A stretch of 64,000 bases of DNA from Hyaloscypha bicolor E. Taxonomy: Eukaryota > Ascomycota > Leotiomycetes > Helotiales > Hyaloscyphaceae. Each line of letters opens with the position of its first letter. Position 1 is the first letter of the stretch. Positions 1 through 12,900 of this stretch are shown piece after piece. The stretch is taken from contig NW_020194589.1 of assembly GCF_002865645.1 (NCBI RefSeq), forward strand, positions 1,596,812-1,660,811, in the 5' to 3' direction. The notes beneath the pieces were generated by a model. The model was not told the origin of the DNA, ran no database searches, and was given only the letters and a program-made list of their open reading frames with translations. Made by a program: the position numbers and the translations under genes.

Positions 1-986
1 ATAAGGACGAGTGCCATCTTATCATGGCAGCGGCTTTGAAAGGAAACGGGACGAGTGTTTCAAACGGTGGTGTTTGTGATCCGCGCGCGGGAATTCTATA
101 TCTAGTTCGAGAGCGAGGTTGTGGCTGAGGCCTGAAACGGACGGGTGTCTGGGGCTACTGGAACTTCCAAAACCCGGTGACAGGAACAATCATCGAGCGA
201 TCCGGGGCTTCAAGCAGCAACTATTGGTTAATTCTGAGACTTCAAAATGATCAACTCGAGTTTGACGGGCCTTCCCAGCGCACCTGTTCCAATTTTGATA
301 GGGAAGGAGCCAAGAAACATGGGCGACGGGTGCTGAGTGATCGTTCGATCACCAAGAAACATCAAAGATCATTTATTAATCGCACAGGCTCTCTGCATGT
401 CTCGATTTTTGTGGGTCTCCTAGCTGCAATACCCAAGAGGCTCAATGATTACTATTTCTGATGTAAAATGCTGCGGTATTTGGTGTGCCTTCATGGTGTG
501 TTTTCGTTTGTTGTTGGGTTCCACCCGTGTCTCACGTGAGCAGCGCCGCCTTTGCTCAGGTTCGGCTCATGCCTGGCCTATTTTCGGCTCAGGTCTGCTC
601 ACCCTATTGATACATCTCATCAGAAATCGTCAACTTTAACCAGGGGCCTAAAAAGACGCCCATCGCCCAGCCAGAGGTCTGTATTCTGTCACTACTGTAC
701 ATCCCTAGATAGCTAGCCCCGTCTGCTTCATTCGGAGTGCGGAAATGCCCGCGTACAGTGACGTTTTCTGCATCTTACTTCAGCGTGTTTTACGCCCCCC
801 TATGTCCCTTGCCAAGGGCTTTATACTTTGTGTATAGCCGGCCGTTCTCCTCTTGCTTTCGCATCTTTCCCTCTTATCTTTCTCACTCATCTTCCACTTT
901 ATTCCCACCCTTCTATCCCGCACTCTTCGACTTTTGGGCTTGTTTGGTTGCTTCTTGCCCGATTTCTTTTCGTCCGAACCTCCCAC
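1..986. other. Intergenic; no supported gene
   Basis: Base composition is normal (not RIP-degraded). The open frames here are short, overlap on both strands and show no recognisable domain. A strongly pyrimidine-rich (CT) stretch at about 845-960 resembles the CT tracts found just upstream of start codons in filamentous fungi and could be the promoter/5' leader of the small candidate gene at 987. Around 540-605 there are several GCTCA-containing short repeats; a similar GCTCA-rich patch occurs near 52,040-52,110. I see nothing else of note. Confidence 0.5.
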
Positions 987-1145
987 ATGTGCGATGTCAA
1001 GACGGCTTTTAAGGAAGATCTCCGATACGCTGTCCGCTGGATGATCTTTATTAACGCCTTAGGTCTCGGTGCTATCCTTGTCTGCGGCGAGGCCATTGCG
1101 AAACTCGTGTGCGCAAGCCCTGCAGTGACTGTCTCTCTTTGCTGA
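987..1145 (+). CDS. Possible short hydrophobic peptide gene
   Basis: The ATG at 987 follows a 100-nt CT-rich leader, which is why it stands out from neighbouring frames. It opens 40 codons up to 1106, with one likely membrane-spanning stretch at about residues 18-36 (WMIFINALGLGAILVCG). A possible intron follows: donor GTGTGC at 1107, then branch site GCTGAC and acceptor CATAG near 1155. Reading through without splicing ends at 1145; splicing ends at a stop almost at once. No family is recognised. It may be a chance frame or the first exon of a gene whose remainder has decayed. RNA evidence would decide. Confidence 0.2.
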   Translation: MCDVKTAFKEDLRYAVRWMIFINALGLGAILVCGEAIAKLVCASPAVTVSLC

Positions 1146-1781
1146 CTCTGCATAGGTATAAGACCTCGGGGAACAACAAGAATGACCTCGGCTGGCTCGC
1201 CACCAAAATCTGGCAGTGTCGCACAATCGATTTCGGGGCCCTCTGTGGCATCTACTATAGTAAACCGCCACGAGTAAGACATATCACAACAGGAGCGATC
1301 ACAACCTTTGATTTCTTATTCATTAGTATAGTAGCTTTGCATTTAAATTTCACGCAATTCTAACATGTTTCTTGACTTTGGTTACTGCCTCATCCGTGAT
1401 ATCATTCGTTTAGACTTTGGTCTCGCCGTACCATTTGCTATTAGTAAACCGCCCATGCCCAAAATTTGACTATACCAGAGTTTCCTCGTCACCTCCTAGA
1501 TCTGTTTTTGCAGACATAGTATAGTAAAGGTTCGCTGTCTTGCACGATTCAAACGAAGAAGGCTGCGAGTAAGAAAAAGGCAACCATTATTATAAACGAA
1601 GCAGATTCCATTCAAGCAGATTCCCATGCAGGCACTAAAAATAACTAAGGTTCGGCCCTGACGGATGCCGACTGCACATCAGCCAATCTGCTTACCCAGA
1701 GGGCCAATTGCTTTGTCAATCTTATCCGCTTCTTGCTTGGCTCACTTAACGCAGCTGTTTTCACACCGTCGTCCGTACCTT
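1146..1781. other. Intergenic; no supported gene
   Basis: Unremarkable composition. A short motif TAGTAAACCGCC recurs with small changes near 1257 and 1443. Plus-strand frames over 1665-2018 are the antisense of the ubiquitin-like/coiled-coil gene and its tandem repeats and are not annotated. Confidence 0.5.
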
Positions 1782-2337
1782 TTAAGTTGTAAACCATCTA
1801 AGAATGGAGATACGCTTTTGATTAACATTGCGGACTCTCCGCTCCATCCGCTCCATCCCCTGCTGGAGTACCTGAACTTGTGGCTGGAGCTGCTGGAGTG
1901 CCTGAACTTGTGGCCGGAGCTGCTGGAGTGCTTGAACTTGTGGCTGGAGCTGCTGGACATCCGCCTGGAGTTGCTGGACCTCTACTGGTGCATCAATTGC
2001 CAATATCCTATGCCTTAGGTCTTATAACATACCTGGCGGAACTACCACGGGCTGCTTCGGGCGCAGCGTGATAATCATGCCATCTTGCACAACCGCATCC
2101 CAAAGTAGCGGAAGGATAACGTTGCCGTTAGGGTCGACCAGATCATAATCGTTTGTAACCACTTGTGGATTGGGGCGAGGATCCATTTGCTGGATGATGT
2201 TGCTCATTTCCTGAAAGTCGCGTGTAAAAGTCCGACTTGTATCACACGAATACCAGAAAAGAACTCACGTTCCATGTCCTGCACCGATCTAATGGGACCA
2301 AGAAGCTTGTGTCCTGAGCATTTACAAGTCTGATCAT
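1782..2337 (-). CDS. Fungal ubiquitin-like domain protein with coiled coil
   Basis: Three exons splice cleanly: 2337-2269, 2210-2033 and 1981-1782. The introns start GTGAGT and GTATGT, end TTTCAG and CAGTAG, and are 58 and 51 nt long. The product is about 148 residues. Residues 1-80 read like the ubiquitin-like domain found in many Pezizomycotina proteins, often beside STAND/NACHT or HET modules: 'IRLVNAQDTSFLVPLDRCRTW' at the start and 'YDLVDPNGNVILPLLWDAVV' near its end. The first intron restores a frame in which both halves of the domain join. The C-terminal part is a glutamine/leucine coiled coil built of near-identical ten-residue units (QLQPQVQALQ), followed by a basic tail. The start is the first ATG of the domain exon; relatives have extra N-terminal sequence, so an upstream exon in 2338-2431 is possible. 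Function is unknown; a role in protein-protein signalling is inference from the family. Confidence 0.55.
1863..1952. repeat. 30-bp tandem repeat (3 copies) in coding sequence
   Basis: Three head-to-tail 30-bp units starting CTGGAGTRCCTGAACTTGTG differ at only a few positions, and a fourth partial unit follows. In the minus-strand gene each unit encodes ten residues (LQ-rich heptad-like), so copy-number change would lengthen or shorten the coiled coil without a frameshift. Confidence 0.8.
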
Positions 2338-2750
2338 CTGAAGATGGTGTCGATGAGGTAAATATGTATGCAAGATAGATGCTAGCTTCAAGTACTGCTA
2401 ACGTTTCTCCCTTTGTCAGGACTTCCGCCAAGGTATAATGCGCTTGTCGACATGAGACGTTTGTAACAGCTGAACAATTTGATTTTGCTATAGTGTTTAG
2501 ACGTTAGGTAGCTATGTTAAAAGGTGACAGTAATCTTGTTCGCCGCCTCCAGGTGCTAGTCTATTAACGCTATAAGGACAAGTTAGAGGCTCGGGTTTGA
2601 CCCTAGATTAAGTTCCCGCTTCCCTAGCTGCAGGACAGAGGTTGCAACTCATGTCGAGGCAGTAAATTCGAGAGCAACTAGCCAATCATTTCCCTAAGCT
2701 CTCACGGTTTGGCCGTCTCGCTACCTAGGTGTTGATGTGCAATTGTCAAA
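2338..2750. other. Intergenic, possible upstream exon of ubiquitin-like gene
   Basis: The minus-strand frame running to 2431 overlaps the ubiquitin-like gene and could hold an upstream exon, because a TTCAG acceptor lies immediately before the ATG at 2337. Between about 2450 and 2750 I looked for the missing C-terminal part of the HET fragment (a WFTRGWTLQEL-like motif) and did not find it. Confidence 0.4.
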
Positions 2751-3167
2751 CTAGCCTAGTGTGAATACGTGGCATACGTTCTTGCGATAGCGGGGTAACT
2801 CGTTGGACTTGTCGTCCGTATCGAAAGGAGGTCTCGAAACGTCTGATAAATAGACGTAGCATCTAGTCGCATCCTGGTACCAGCGAAACATGGAGTTGAT
2901 AGCCTCTGCGAGCTCGGTGTTATTCGATTTGTCGATACAACAGGTGTCTACCCAAAAATATTGTAAGCCGTCACGCCTCGCTTGTTCTCCGCAGAACCGT
3001 ATCTTGCCATAGCCAGCCTTCCTCTTGCCCGTGCCATCTATCACGTCTTTGAAGGTGACCTCCTCCGCTCCCCATCTGTGCGAAAGTATAGCATACTCGG
3101 GAATATCGTCGTCAAAGAACTCGGCTAGGCTGAACTCGCCATCGTTGTTATATGCTAGTAGACGCAT
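2751..3167 (-). pseudogene. HET-domain protein, N-terminal fragment only
   Basis: HET domains act in vegetative (heterokaryon) incompatibility. The frame starts MRLLAYNNDGEFSLAEF, the usual N-terminus of the short-leader HET class. It carries the conserved blocks PEYAILSHRWG (about residue 22), DGLQYFWVDTCCIDK (about 67) and ELAEAINSMFRWYQDATRCYVYL (about 84-107). It stops after 138 residues, just after 'ELPRYRKN', exactly where family members continue into an RWFTRGWTLQEL block. No such block was found in the 300 bp downstream, so the rest is deleted or moved rather than merely spliced. A GTATGC donor-like sequence overlaps the last good codon, so a distant exon cannot be fully excluded. I infer a 3'-truncated remnant. 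Confidence 0.7.
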
Positions 3168-3462
3168 TATTCGGCCAGATTCGAAGATCGCAAGGGAAGG
3201 GGTTCTCGTTTAGTATTGAGCCATCGAGTCGGCATGTATGCGAAGTTGTTTGTCGAGTTGGGAGAAGACGTTGGATTGAGGCTGGCGCACTCAGCTGAAC
3301 GGCAGCCTCGCGGTAATGGCATCGTTATGCGTCACTGTAAGCGCGCAAGACCTGCCAATCGCAGGGGGTCACCGCGGGAATGCATAGCTGGCTCTCTAGG
3401 ATATTCGAAATTTGCGCTCGATTGAGTCATGATTTGTTTAATTATTTGTTTTGTGCTAAATG
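3168..3462. other. Intergenic between HET fragment and hypothetical gene
   Basis: Upstream region of the HET fragment. Plus-strand frames at 3216-3425 have no recognisable content. I see no clear element. Confidence 0.4.
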
Positions 3463-3924
3463 CTAAACAGATGCTTGGAAGAGATCTTTGGGATTAATTG
3501 TTCCGGCGCCTTGATCATGAGCAGTCCATGCCATCATATTGAAAAGTTGAATGATTGTCAAAACTGGGCCGTCGGCTGTCACGTCGTACGCCACAACCTT
3601 AGGTTGACGCTCGTCGTCCATAGATACATCATAATAGTCAAAGATGATATCTACTCGATCTTGCCTTTTCTCATCCCAGAGCTTTGTAATTAAACGGCGA
3701 ATGTTCGTTATATCCGTAATATGCAGTTCTGTACAGACTTTTTCAATTAACTGCATATCGGCCTGGTCAAGAGAAGGATGGATCTTCGCAAGTTCGTCTG
3801 GGCGAGTACGGAGAAGAACTTGTACTAGAGGCTTAATTAAAGATAGACCCATGGTTAAAGGGATCTCGTATAAACTCGGCGAGTCGGTATTGTTATAGTA
3901 CCTGAGTCTTGAATTAGTAACCAC
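3463..3924 (-). CDS. Hypothetical protein, 153 residues
   Basis: An uninterrupted frame on the minus strand with balanced, protein-like composition: charged helical stretches such as LDQADMQLIEKVCTELHITD around residues 51-70, and WDEKRQDRVDIIFDYYDVS around 82-100. No signal peptide or membrane segment is evident and I do not recognise a family. It lies 300 bp upstream of, and in the same direction as, the HET fragment, and could be the remains of a larger accessory gene. The upstream side (above 3924) passes directly into AT-rich degraded DNA, so the N-terminus may have been lost or altered. The first ATG was taken as start. Confidence 0.4.
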   Translation of the reverse strand: MVTNSRLRYYNNTDSPSLYEIPLTMGLSLIKPLVQVLLRTRPDELAKIHPSLDQADMQLIEKVCTELHITDITNIRRLITKLWDEKRQDRVDIIFDYYDVSMDDERQPKVVAYDVTADGPVLTIIQLFNMMAWTAHDQGAGTINPKDLFQASV

Positions 3925-6900
3925 TATAGTCCTGTTTTGCAGACATAAAAAGGACCTTAAATAGAGAAAGCGCCTTGAGGGAGGAATACGCCGGGAAGTA
4001 AGCTACAGACAAGGGGAGGAGAACTGCAAATAATGTCCGTAATATGCGGGTATAGATATAGGTTTATACGGTACCACATGCTTTGTAATACTATAGCAGG
4101 GGTAAGCCGCCCTCCGCAGAATCACATAATCATTGGTTATCGCGTAAGTACATAAATGAGCTTTTCTATTTTGGGCAAGCGTAATCTTATATGGTAACCA
4201 AGTTTGAGCCCTCTAGTCTAAAAATAGTCTCAGGGCCGTCATGTAATGGCCGCTGTCTTCCCTCAGGCAACAAAATTCGTTCTGGAATGTTCTTTCTTTA
4301 TTGACTTTCGCAAAAGGGGCTAGTTGAAAATGAATCCTGCCTAAGGGATTAATCGCACGTTCTGACAGCTCGATCGATTCCACTAGATTCTGGCTCCCTG
4401 ATTATATCACCTACTTTATACTTTCCCCAGATACTATATTATATTAATATAATAAGCCTACAAGTCATCCGACAGGTCGTTAGTAGCACTATACAGAGCC
4501 AAGTATTTCGAATCAGTATTACAAATGTCCCCGCCATTATTCTCAGATGGATTACGACCTACCCCAGACAAATCGTTTTGCTTATTACTAATAGTATTCT
4601 AATCTTTATACTAGCTGCTCTTACGGGCCCACTACTCGTAATAATAGGCTTTGGGGCTTCAGGCCCTATTACTAGTAAGTGATTATAGTTGCAGTTTACG
4701 GAAGGATCAAGACGGATTTTTTAAATTATATCAGGCTCTATTACAGCTTGGCTTTAATTAATACTAGGAAATATCGGGACATATAGTATATTTGCATATT
4801 TATAAAATATAATAATAGAAAGATATAGGGTTACTGCTATTAATAGAATAGTACAGGCTTGTATTATGATTTCGGAGGTTGCTATTACATATTCTGGCCT
4901 AATAAGACATAAGCAAGACATAGTACTATATAGACTAAGAAATAATTAAGGGTGTTTTTACTGCAATTAGTAGCCTCCTTAATAAGCTCGGTAGACCTGG
5001 GCCTTATTTAAGTAAGAGATATCTCTCAAGACTAATTAATTATATAGTTCGAAAGAATATTAGAATTCCTTATTTCAATAATTTCTTTCTTTCTTATTTA
5101 CTAATATATAATAAATGCAGAGTTACTATCTATAGATAATACTTTAATATTTTATAATAATATAGTCTATAAACTCTTTCTTGATTTATTAGATATAAAT
5201 ATCGAATTTTCAAATACCTTAGTATTTATAATAAGACTATTAAGTCCGAAAGAGAAATATAATTCCCTTAGTAAAACGGCTTATAGGAATCTACTAAGTA
5301 AAGCTATAGAGGCTTTATAATATCAAGTTATAAATATAACTAAAAAGTTATATACTAAATAGGGTCCAGATTTATTAAAAGCCTTTCTTTCTATTATTAC
5401 TATTCTATTTATATTACTAATCGAGGATTTCGCCTGCCTTTATACTAGTATTTATTATATTTTAATTTCTTTTTATTCCGATACTTCTCTTACTAGTAAT
5501 ATAAGACCTGGATTTTCTTTAATAAACTTAACTAAAAAATAAAAAAAAGACTTTATAACTAGTTAAAAAAATATAGATTTAAGAGAAGCTTAAGAAATTT
5601 ATTATAAATACTAGAGCTACTTTTATTTAGCTTATTAATAATTATTAGATATAATTTATTAGTAATATAAAAATATAAAATACTTTCTATTTTAAATAAT
5701 TATATTAAAATAGTAATTTAAAAAGATATATAAACTTAATATTACTAGATACGGAAAGTAGTCTAGTTCTAATTTTAGTAGCCTATTAAAAATAGCTTAT
5801 TAAAAAATTAGAAAAAGGCCAGATAAGTTCTTTAAAGAATTAGATTTCTTTAGTAACTATAATCTTAATTTACTAATTTATATTATACTAGTTATTATAT
5901 CTTTTTTATATTAAAATAATAATAGTTTCGGTTTCTAATATAGCTATTCTTATATAGCTAAGCTTATTAGTAATCTCTAAAAAGTCAAGCTATAGCTTAG
6001 AATTAGGCTCTTAGATAATTTTATTAAAATAGCCGACTTCTGAAATAGATTATAATTATTTAAATATAATTCCAAGAAAATCCCCTGGTTATATAGAAAT
6101 AACTAAATATAGAACTATAATTATTCTTAAGGCAAAAGTTCTATTAAGCTTTTGCTTTTCATTTAATAAGCTTTTATAAGATATAAGATATATATAAATA
6201 GTATTATTATATTCTAATAGATTATTAATATTATTTTAAAATATATTTATAATATTTTATAATAATAGCTCTTTTAGCTATAATATATTAAACCTTATTA
6301 AATATAACTATTCTTTTTTATTATTTAGTATTTATATTTCATTTATTTAGTTAACTAAGAGACTTTTTAATATCTTTTTAATAATTTTCTAATATAAATT
6401 AATATTACTAGATAAGTTATTAGCTTATTTAATAAATACTTTTATTTATATTTCCTTTATATAAAAATAATATACTTAATTTTACTTTTTTACTATTTAT
6501 AGTAAGTTCTTAATTTTATTAAAAAAATATTTATTAAATTCTCTTATTTAGAAAACAAGAATATATAATAAATTATTTTTTAATATATAAGTTTTAATAT
6601 ATTTTATTCTAGTATAATTACTTGCTATATATATATTATATAAGAACTTCTAAAAATAATAATATTTCCGGTAATTCTTTATATTTCTATCTTTTAAAAT
6701 AATATTAATAAGTTTCTTTATAGCCTTTACCTTTATTTAACTAGTATTAGTAAATAATCTAGAATTATTTCTATATTATACTCGAGTATTAGCCTTTACT
6801 AACCTTATAATATAGTTATATTAAAAAGTCTTTTTCTATAAATTAATTATTTAGAAACTTTTAAAACCTACTTATTTCTTTTTTAATTTTTATTTAATTC

Positions 6901-7834
6901 TATTTTATCTAATAATATCTAAATAAACTATTATATTTATAAAAGGCTTTATAATTATATTTATATTCTTAAATACTTTTATAACTAGATAATCTTTATT
7001 CTAGAAATTAGTTATCTTTTTATAATACTTTATATATATTTATAATATATCTAATATAATTAGTATAATATTTTTTTCTAAATATAGTACTTTTATTTCT
7101 TTAGAAACCATTATATATTTTATTTATAAAAATATAATTAAAAGTAATTTTATTATAAAATTATATAAAAATAGTAATAGACTAATATTACTAATACTAG
7201 CTAATGTAATATATTAAGTAAATTTTATTAATATTTATAAATATATTTATTAGCCTTTAAACTAAATATAATATTAGTAGAATTAGCTATATTTATTAAA
7301 TTCTTATAAGTAATAAGAAAGCAGACTTAATTAAAGCCTTTATATTATATATTTATCTCGAATAATAAATCTATAATAAAGAAATTAAATAGTTCTATTA
7401 TAGCTTTTAATAAAATAGTTAGCTTATTAATAAAAAATAATAAAATAAATGCTTTTATAAATTAGAAATATTTTTAAAGCTAGTAATATATATTATAAAT
7501 TCTTTTTTTTTATAAGAACTAAGCTTCTAGTTACTAGATTATTATTAATAATAGCTATATTATTATTTAGCTATAAGAAATACTTTTTATATATAATAGA
7601 TTCAAGAATTAAAGAAACTTTTTCTGGATTAGAAAGGCTTTAAAATATAATAGTATTCTAATTAAAATTATTAGAAAGTCTAAATAAATCGATTTCTTAT
7701 AAGAATTAATAAGATTAGTATTATTATATTAAAAAACCTTTTTTGAATCTATTTAAGCTTTATATTATTATTCTTATATAATTCCTTAGCTAAGAATATT
7801 TCTTAGATTATTTAGGAATTTGAAATAATATATT
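3925..7834. other. AT-rich, RIP-degraded DNA without genes
   Basis: Composition changes sharply at about 4.4 kb to an AT-rich, TpA-dominated sequence with no open frame on either strand. Pieces at about 3950-4330 keep more GC. The stretch looks like old transposon sequence saturated by C-to-T and G-to-A change, but no LTR, terminal inverted repeat or domain could be matched to the rest of the window. It ends exactly at the target-site duplication (ATATT, 7830-7834) of element 1. Confidence 0.7.
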
Positions 7835-8107
7835 TATTATAATTCCCAGATGCCCGGTATCTGAGATGTCTCGCCAGATGCCAGATACCTCCTAGGTATA
7901 TATAATACGGCCGCCTTACTAGGGAAATATGCTTGGAATGTACTAGAGATATTTAGAAGGCTAGCCTCTTCGGGACTAGTATACTATAGGGTATATATAC
8001 TCCCTCGCAGCTTCCTGTATTCTAGTTTTCCCTTTCTTAGCTTTAAATTATCTTTATAAGAGACCTTCTATCTTGCTTTCTAAGCCCTGAATACTATATC
8101 CGTAATA
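7835..8107 (+). repeat. 5' LTR of element 1 (273 bp)
   Basis: Matches the right LTR over its whole length. Landmarks shared by both copies are AATTCCCAGAT near the start, TATAATACGGCCGC, CGGGACTAGTATACTATAGG and the end GTAATA. This copy keeps more GC (GATGCCCGGTATC) than the element interior. Confidence 0.9.
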
Positions 8108-9955
8108 GTATTCAAAGCTCACTTCCTTTAATCCTATAGAGGATTTTAAATAAACCAATTCAGAACTATTAGTAATATAGGCACTACTAAGATAACAGAA
8201 CCTCAGAAATATAAATAATAGATTCTAGAATAATAAAAGCAAAAAGCTTTAGAATCCTTAGAAGAATTAGGTATTTATATCTTTATAAATATATACTAAT
8301 AGTATATTAGAAATCCATCCAAAAACCCGAAAATCAAAGAACCTCGAATAAAGACTACTCTTTAACCAAGTCCTAGAATAATAGGTACTTATAAGCTAAT
8401 AATCTGACTACTACCCTCAAGCCCTATCCTATAACCTTATAGGCCCTATATATATACTAGTAATAAGACTACTAGAGAGGATATAATAGAAGAAAAGTAT
8501 AATAGATTAATTTCCTAGGATACTATATAACCAGAAATCATATTAACTTCTACTAAGGCTTCCGGTAAAGCTCCTACTAGTTCAGGTCATTCCGTTAGTA
8601 GCCCTTTCCGAACCAAATATCCCATTAGTATTCCTAGAGAATTTATAGACAAGTTTATAAAAATAGAACTTTCTGCTTTTATTATAAAGCTTCTGGAGGC
8701 TAAAGACTATATTACTACCAGAGAGTTATATAAATAGGCCAAGGAATCCGATACCTTACTCTTAGATATTAATATTATTATAAAAAGCTATTAGGAGAAT
8801 ATTTAAAGAGCTATTTTATATAAGAATACCTATAGTTATAATAAAGCTATTCTCGAAAATACTAAGCTCTATAATACCAAGCTCGAGAATAATATTAAAT
8901 ACTATATAGCTATAGTAAATTAGCTTATAGTAGCTCTAACTACTTCTATTCTAGCTATTTCAAATCTCTCTTAAAAGAATTCCGAACTATTTCCCGCTTA
9001 TTCCTGTCTAGAATCTCCTATATCTTATATTTCCTTAGAAGTACTAAAGTTACTAAGCTTCCAAATCTAATTCTCTTTACTAGAGATTATATTATCTTTA
9101 ATAATTAGCTAGTTCAAATTAAGAATAAGCTATAAGGAAATACTAATTTATATCTTTTAGAGAATCTTAAAATTATTTATATTTCTAATAGACTTACTAG
9201 TAATACTCTTGCCCTAACTAACTCTTATATAAATAAAAATAGTCCGAATTAGTACTATTAGCTCTTAGAATTCTACTCTTACCTAAAGAAGCTATACTCT
9301 AATTCTAATAAGATATAGAATACTTGCCGTAACTTTAGTAAGCTTTAAATATACTCTAGTTAAATATTTCAGGAGTTCTATACTTTCTTTTTATAACTAT
9401 TTATAAAAGGCAGTATTAGTCTTTAAGATATTAAGTATAAACTAAATAAGAAGCTCCTACTAAAGCTCCAGGAATTAGTATATATATATTATAATAATTC
9501 TTCTATTAATACTACTTGTTTTACTTAATACTATACTACTAATAATTAGTAGATTAAGGCTATATATAAAAAGACTAAGGAATATAAGAAGACAGGAGCT
9601 ATTCTAGCCAAGTTCACTTCTAGTACTATATCCCCGTATATTCTTAAGAAATATATTTCTAAGAAGAAGCCTAAGGAGCCTATATTAACTATTCTTATTA
9701 AGTATATATTCTCTTATAAATACAAGTAATATCCTATAAAAACCAAAGATCTCTTAACTATTAAGTACTATAACTATAATGAATTCGGCTACTATATTAG
9801 ATACTATCCGGTTTTATATAATAAGGAAACTAAGATAGCTCTTTCTAGAATTAAGCCAGACTTAGTTCCTATTTTACCGGAATATACTATTCTAGTAAAG
9901 TATTTAGAGAATTCGAGCTCTAATTCTAGTATAGAACCGGGAAACAAGTATCCCT
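8108..9955 (+). pseudogene. gag remnant of element 1
   Basis: The plus-strand reading after the LTR is broken by many TAG/TAA codons. Near its end (about 9757-9805) is the pattern YYNYNEFGYYIRYYP, readable as a CCHC zinc knuckle (CxxCxxxGHxxxxC) in which Cys codons TGT/TGC have become TAT/TAC and His CAC/CAT has become TAC/TAT, the changes RIP would make. The zinc knuckle binds the element's RNA in Gag. Start and end are approximate. Confidence 0.65.
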
Positions 9956-12900
9956 AAAGAAAGTCTTTACTTTAGGGGCTTATAATATAGATTTAGTAGA
10001 AATTAACTTAATTTATCTAATAAGAGAAAATACTCTTATAATACCCTATACTATTAGTATAAATAAATTAGGAATTAAGTTTTCTTTTCTTATTAATACT
10101 AGAGCTAATAGTTATATTTTTCTTAATATAAAGCTTACTTAGCTTATAAAATAATTTTTAGAAATAGAACTATAACTTCTTCTCTTATCCTATACTATAT
10201 ATGGTTTTAATAGAAAGCCAGCTAAGTTTACTAAGAAATATATAGAAGTATTACTTCTAATTAATAAATAAAACATTAATATATCTATAATTATCCTAAA
10301 CCTTAGAAATTATAATATTATTCTTAGTAGAAAATAGGTAATATATATTAATATTCTAGTTAACTATAGAAGATATAGGCTTATATAGCTAAAAAAAAAA
10401 AAACAAGCCTAAATCTATATAATTCGGTTATATTATTAGTACTTTATAGTAATAGCTAGAGAAGTAACTTAATAAAAAGTATTAAAAGAATACTAATTAA
10501 TGAGATTCTATTATAAGCTATTTCTGGAAACCTTTTATTCTAAAGCAGTCTTTTTCTTTTCGGACTAATTAGAGGAAATTATATAAGACTATAAAAAGGA
10601 AGCTTCTATAGCCTAATTAAGATATAATACCTAAGTAAAAGCCAAAGAAGCGGGAAGAAGTCCTTAATAAAAAGCAAATATTAGACCTAGCTATTCTTAT
10701 CTCTATAATATTTAATTATATAGCCAAGAAAGAAAATAATATTATTAGTTAAATCTCTATCTATAAGATTAATAAAGAGCTTAAAGCTCGGAAAAAAGAA
10801 GCTATTCCTGGCCTAGAGAATTAATAACCGGAAGAAATAGAGCTTTAGTAACTATAAAGGATATTACCCCCGGAACTTAAGAAATATACCTCTGTTTTCT
10901 CTAAGAAGAAATCTAATATTCTTTCTTCCTATAGACTATATAATTATAAGATTTAGATTAAAGGCCTAAAAAGAACCAAGAGTATTAGATATTAACTTCT
11001 CTAGTAATAATTTACTTAAAAGCTTCTAGAAATCAAGTATTTTTTAGAAAATAATCTAGCTAAGGGCTTTATTAAAGCTAGTTAGACTCCCTTTACTTTA
11101 CTAGTTCTTTTTATAAAGAAAGCAAATAGAGGTTTATACTTCTATATTAATTTTCGCTATCTAAATAATATTACCCGGAAGAATTAATATCCTCTTTCCC
11201 TTATTAATAAAACTTTAAATTAATTAACTAAGGCTAAGATCTATATCAAATTAGATATTTACTAAGCTTTCTATTATATAGCTATAAATCCGGATTCTTA
11301 GGAGCTAATAATATTCTATATCTACTATAGAATATATAAATATAATATTCTCTAGAAAGGCCTTATAAATAGCCCGGCTATATATTAATACTATATAAAT
11401 AATATATTCTTTAAGTATTTAGATAACTTTTATATAATATATCTTAATAATATTCTTATTTATTTAGAGAACTTAGTAAAATATAAATAGTATATATAAA
11501 AAGTACTAGATTATTTATATCTTACTGGCTTTCAAATAAATATTAAGAAATCGGAATTTAAAGTTATATATATAAAGTATTTAGGCTTTATTATCTTTAT
11601 ATCTGGTATTAAAATAAATCCTAATAAAGTTAAAGTAATATATAACTAATAATTCCTAAAAATAATTAAAAGCATATAGTTCTTCCTTAGCTTCTATAAC
11701 TTTTATAAATACTTTATTAGAAAGTATAAACGGATTACTAGACCTCTTATCTTATTTATAAAAAAGGGTATTTTCTTTAAATAATCCGAATAATACCGAG
11801 AGGCTTTTATCTATCTAAAAGAAGCTATAATTTCTATCCCAGTTTTATAATACTATAATCCAGATCTGCCTATAATAGTAGAAATAGATATATTTAAAGA
11901 AGTAGTTACTGGCTTATTTTCTTAATAAGATCCAGAAATAGGCCTTTGGTATTCTATAGCTTATTTTTTCAAAATTATATTTCTAGTAAAGCTTAATTAT
12001 AATATATATAATAAAGAAATACTTATTATAGTTCGAATACTAGAAAAATAAAGAGCTAAGCTAAAGGGCCTTTAGAATACTCTCTTTAAGGTCTATTCTA
12101 ATTATTATACCTTAAAATACTTTATAACTATTAAGAAGCTCTTTTCTTAATAAGCTAAATAAGCTAAGCTCTTATTCTACTATTACTTTAAACTTATATA
12201 TTATTCTGGAAAATCAAATAAGTAAATAGATACTTTATTATAAAAATAAAATAAAGTAAATACTTAGAACCAGATTAAGGAAAAGCTATAAACTCAAGTA
12301 TTTCTCTCTAAAAATAAGATTAATCCGGAAATTATCTATAACTTATAGCTTATAGTAATACTCTATAAAGTCGGCTTACTTAATCCGGAATTCGGCCCTA
12401 AAAACCAAGCATATACTAAAGACTTTCCAGAGAAAAATATTTCTATTAGAGGCATAATTTCCCTAGAAGAAAGTATTTTCTTAGAAGCTTTACTAGTAAA
12501 CTCTACTATAATAGCTCTTATAGAAGTACTATTAGAGGCTTCTGTCGAATATAGTAGTTTATAACTTATAGATAAGATCCTATAGGATAATTATATATTA
12601 CCTAATCTAGAAAAGCTATATATAATAGCCCAAGCCGAAAATAATATCTAAATACTATAAAACGGCCTTCTTTTATACTATAGAAAACTCTATATTACAG
12701 AGAATAAAATAACCTCCGGATTATCTTTATAGACTGCCCTAATTCATAAAATATATAATAAATCCCTTTCTGGATATCCTGGATATATAAAGCTCTATTA
12801 GCTATTAAAGAAATAATATTACTAGCTATCTATAAATAAGGATATTAATTAATACTATAGTAATTACTATACTTATAGGAGATCGTATATACCCAGAAAT

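Noticed and set aside
899..1282. 127-codon minus-strand frame
   Set aside because: Overlaps the CT-rich leader and candidate small gene on the other strand, with low-complexity Arg/Ser content and no recognisable motif.
1742..1960. Minus-strand Ser/His-rich frame and plus-strand Leu/Trp-rich frame over the 30-bp repeats
   Set aside because: They are alternative frames of the repeat that encodes the coiled coil; only the LQPQVQA frame splices onto the ubiquitin-like domain.
3925..7834. Additional retroelement with identifiable domains
   Set aside because: I could not match any RT, integrase or LTR pattern here with confidence; only composition suggests a transposon origin.
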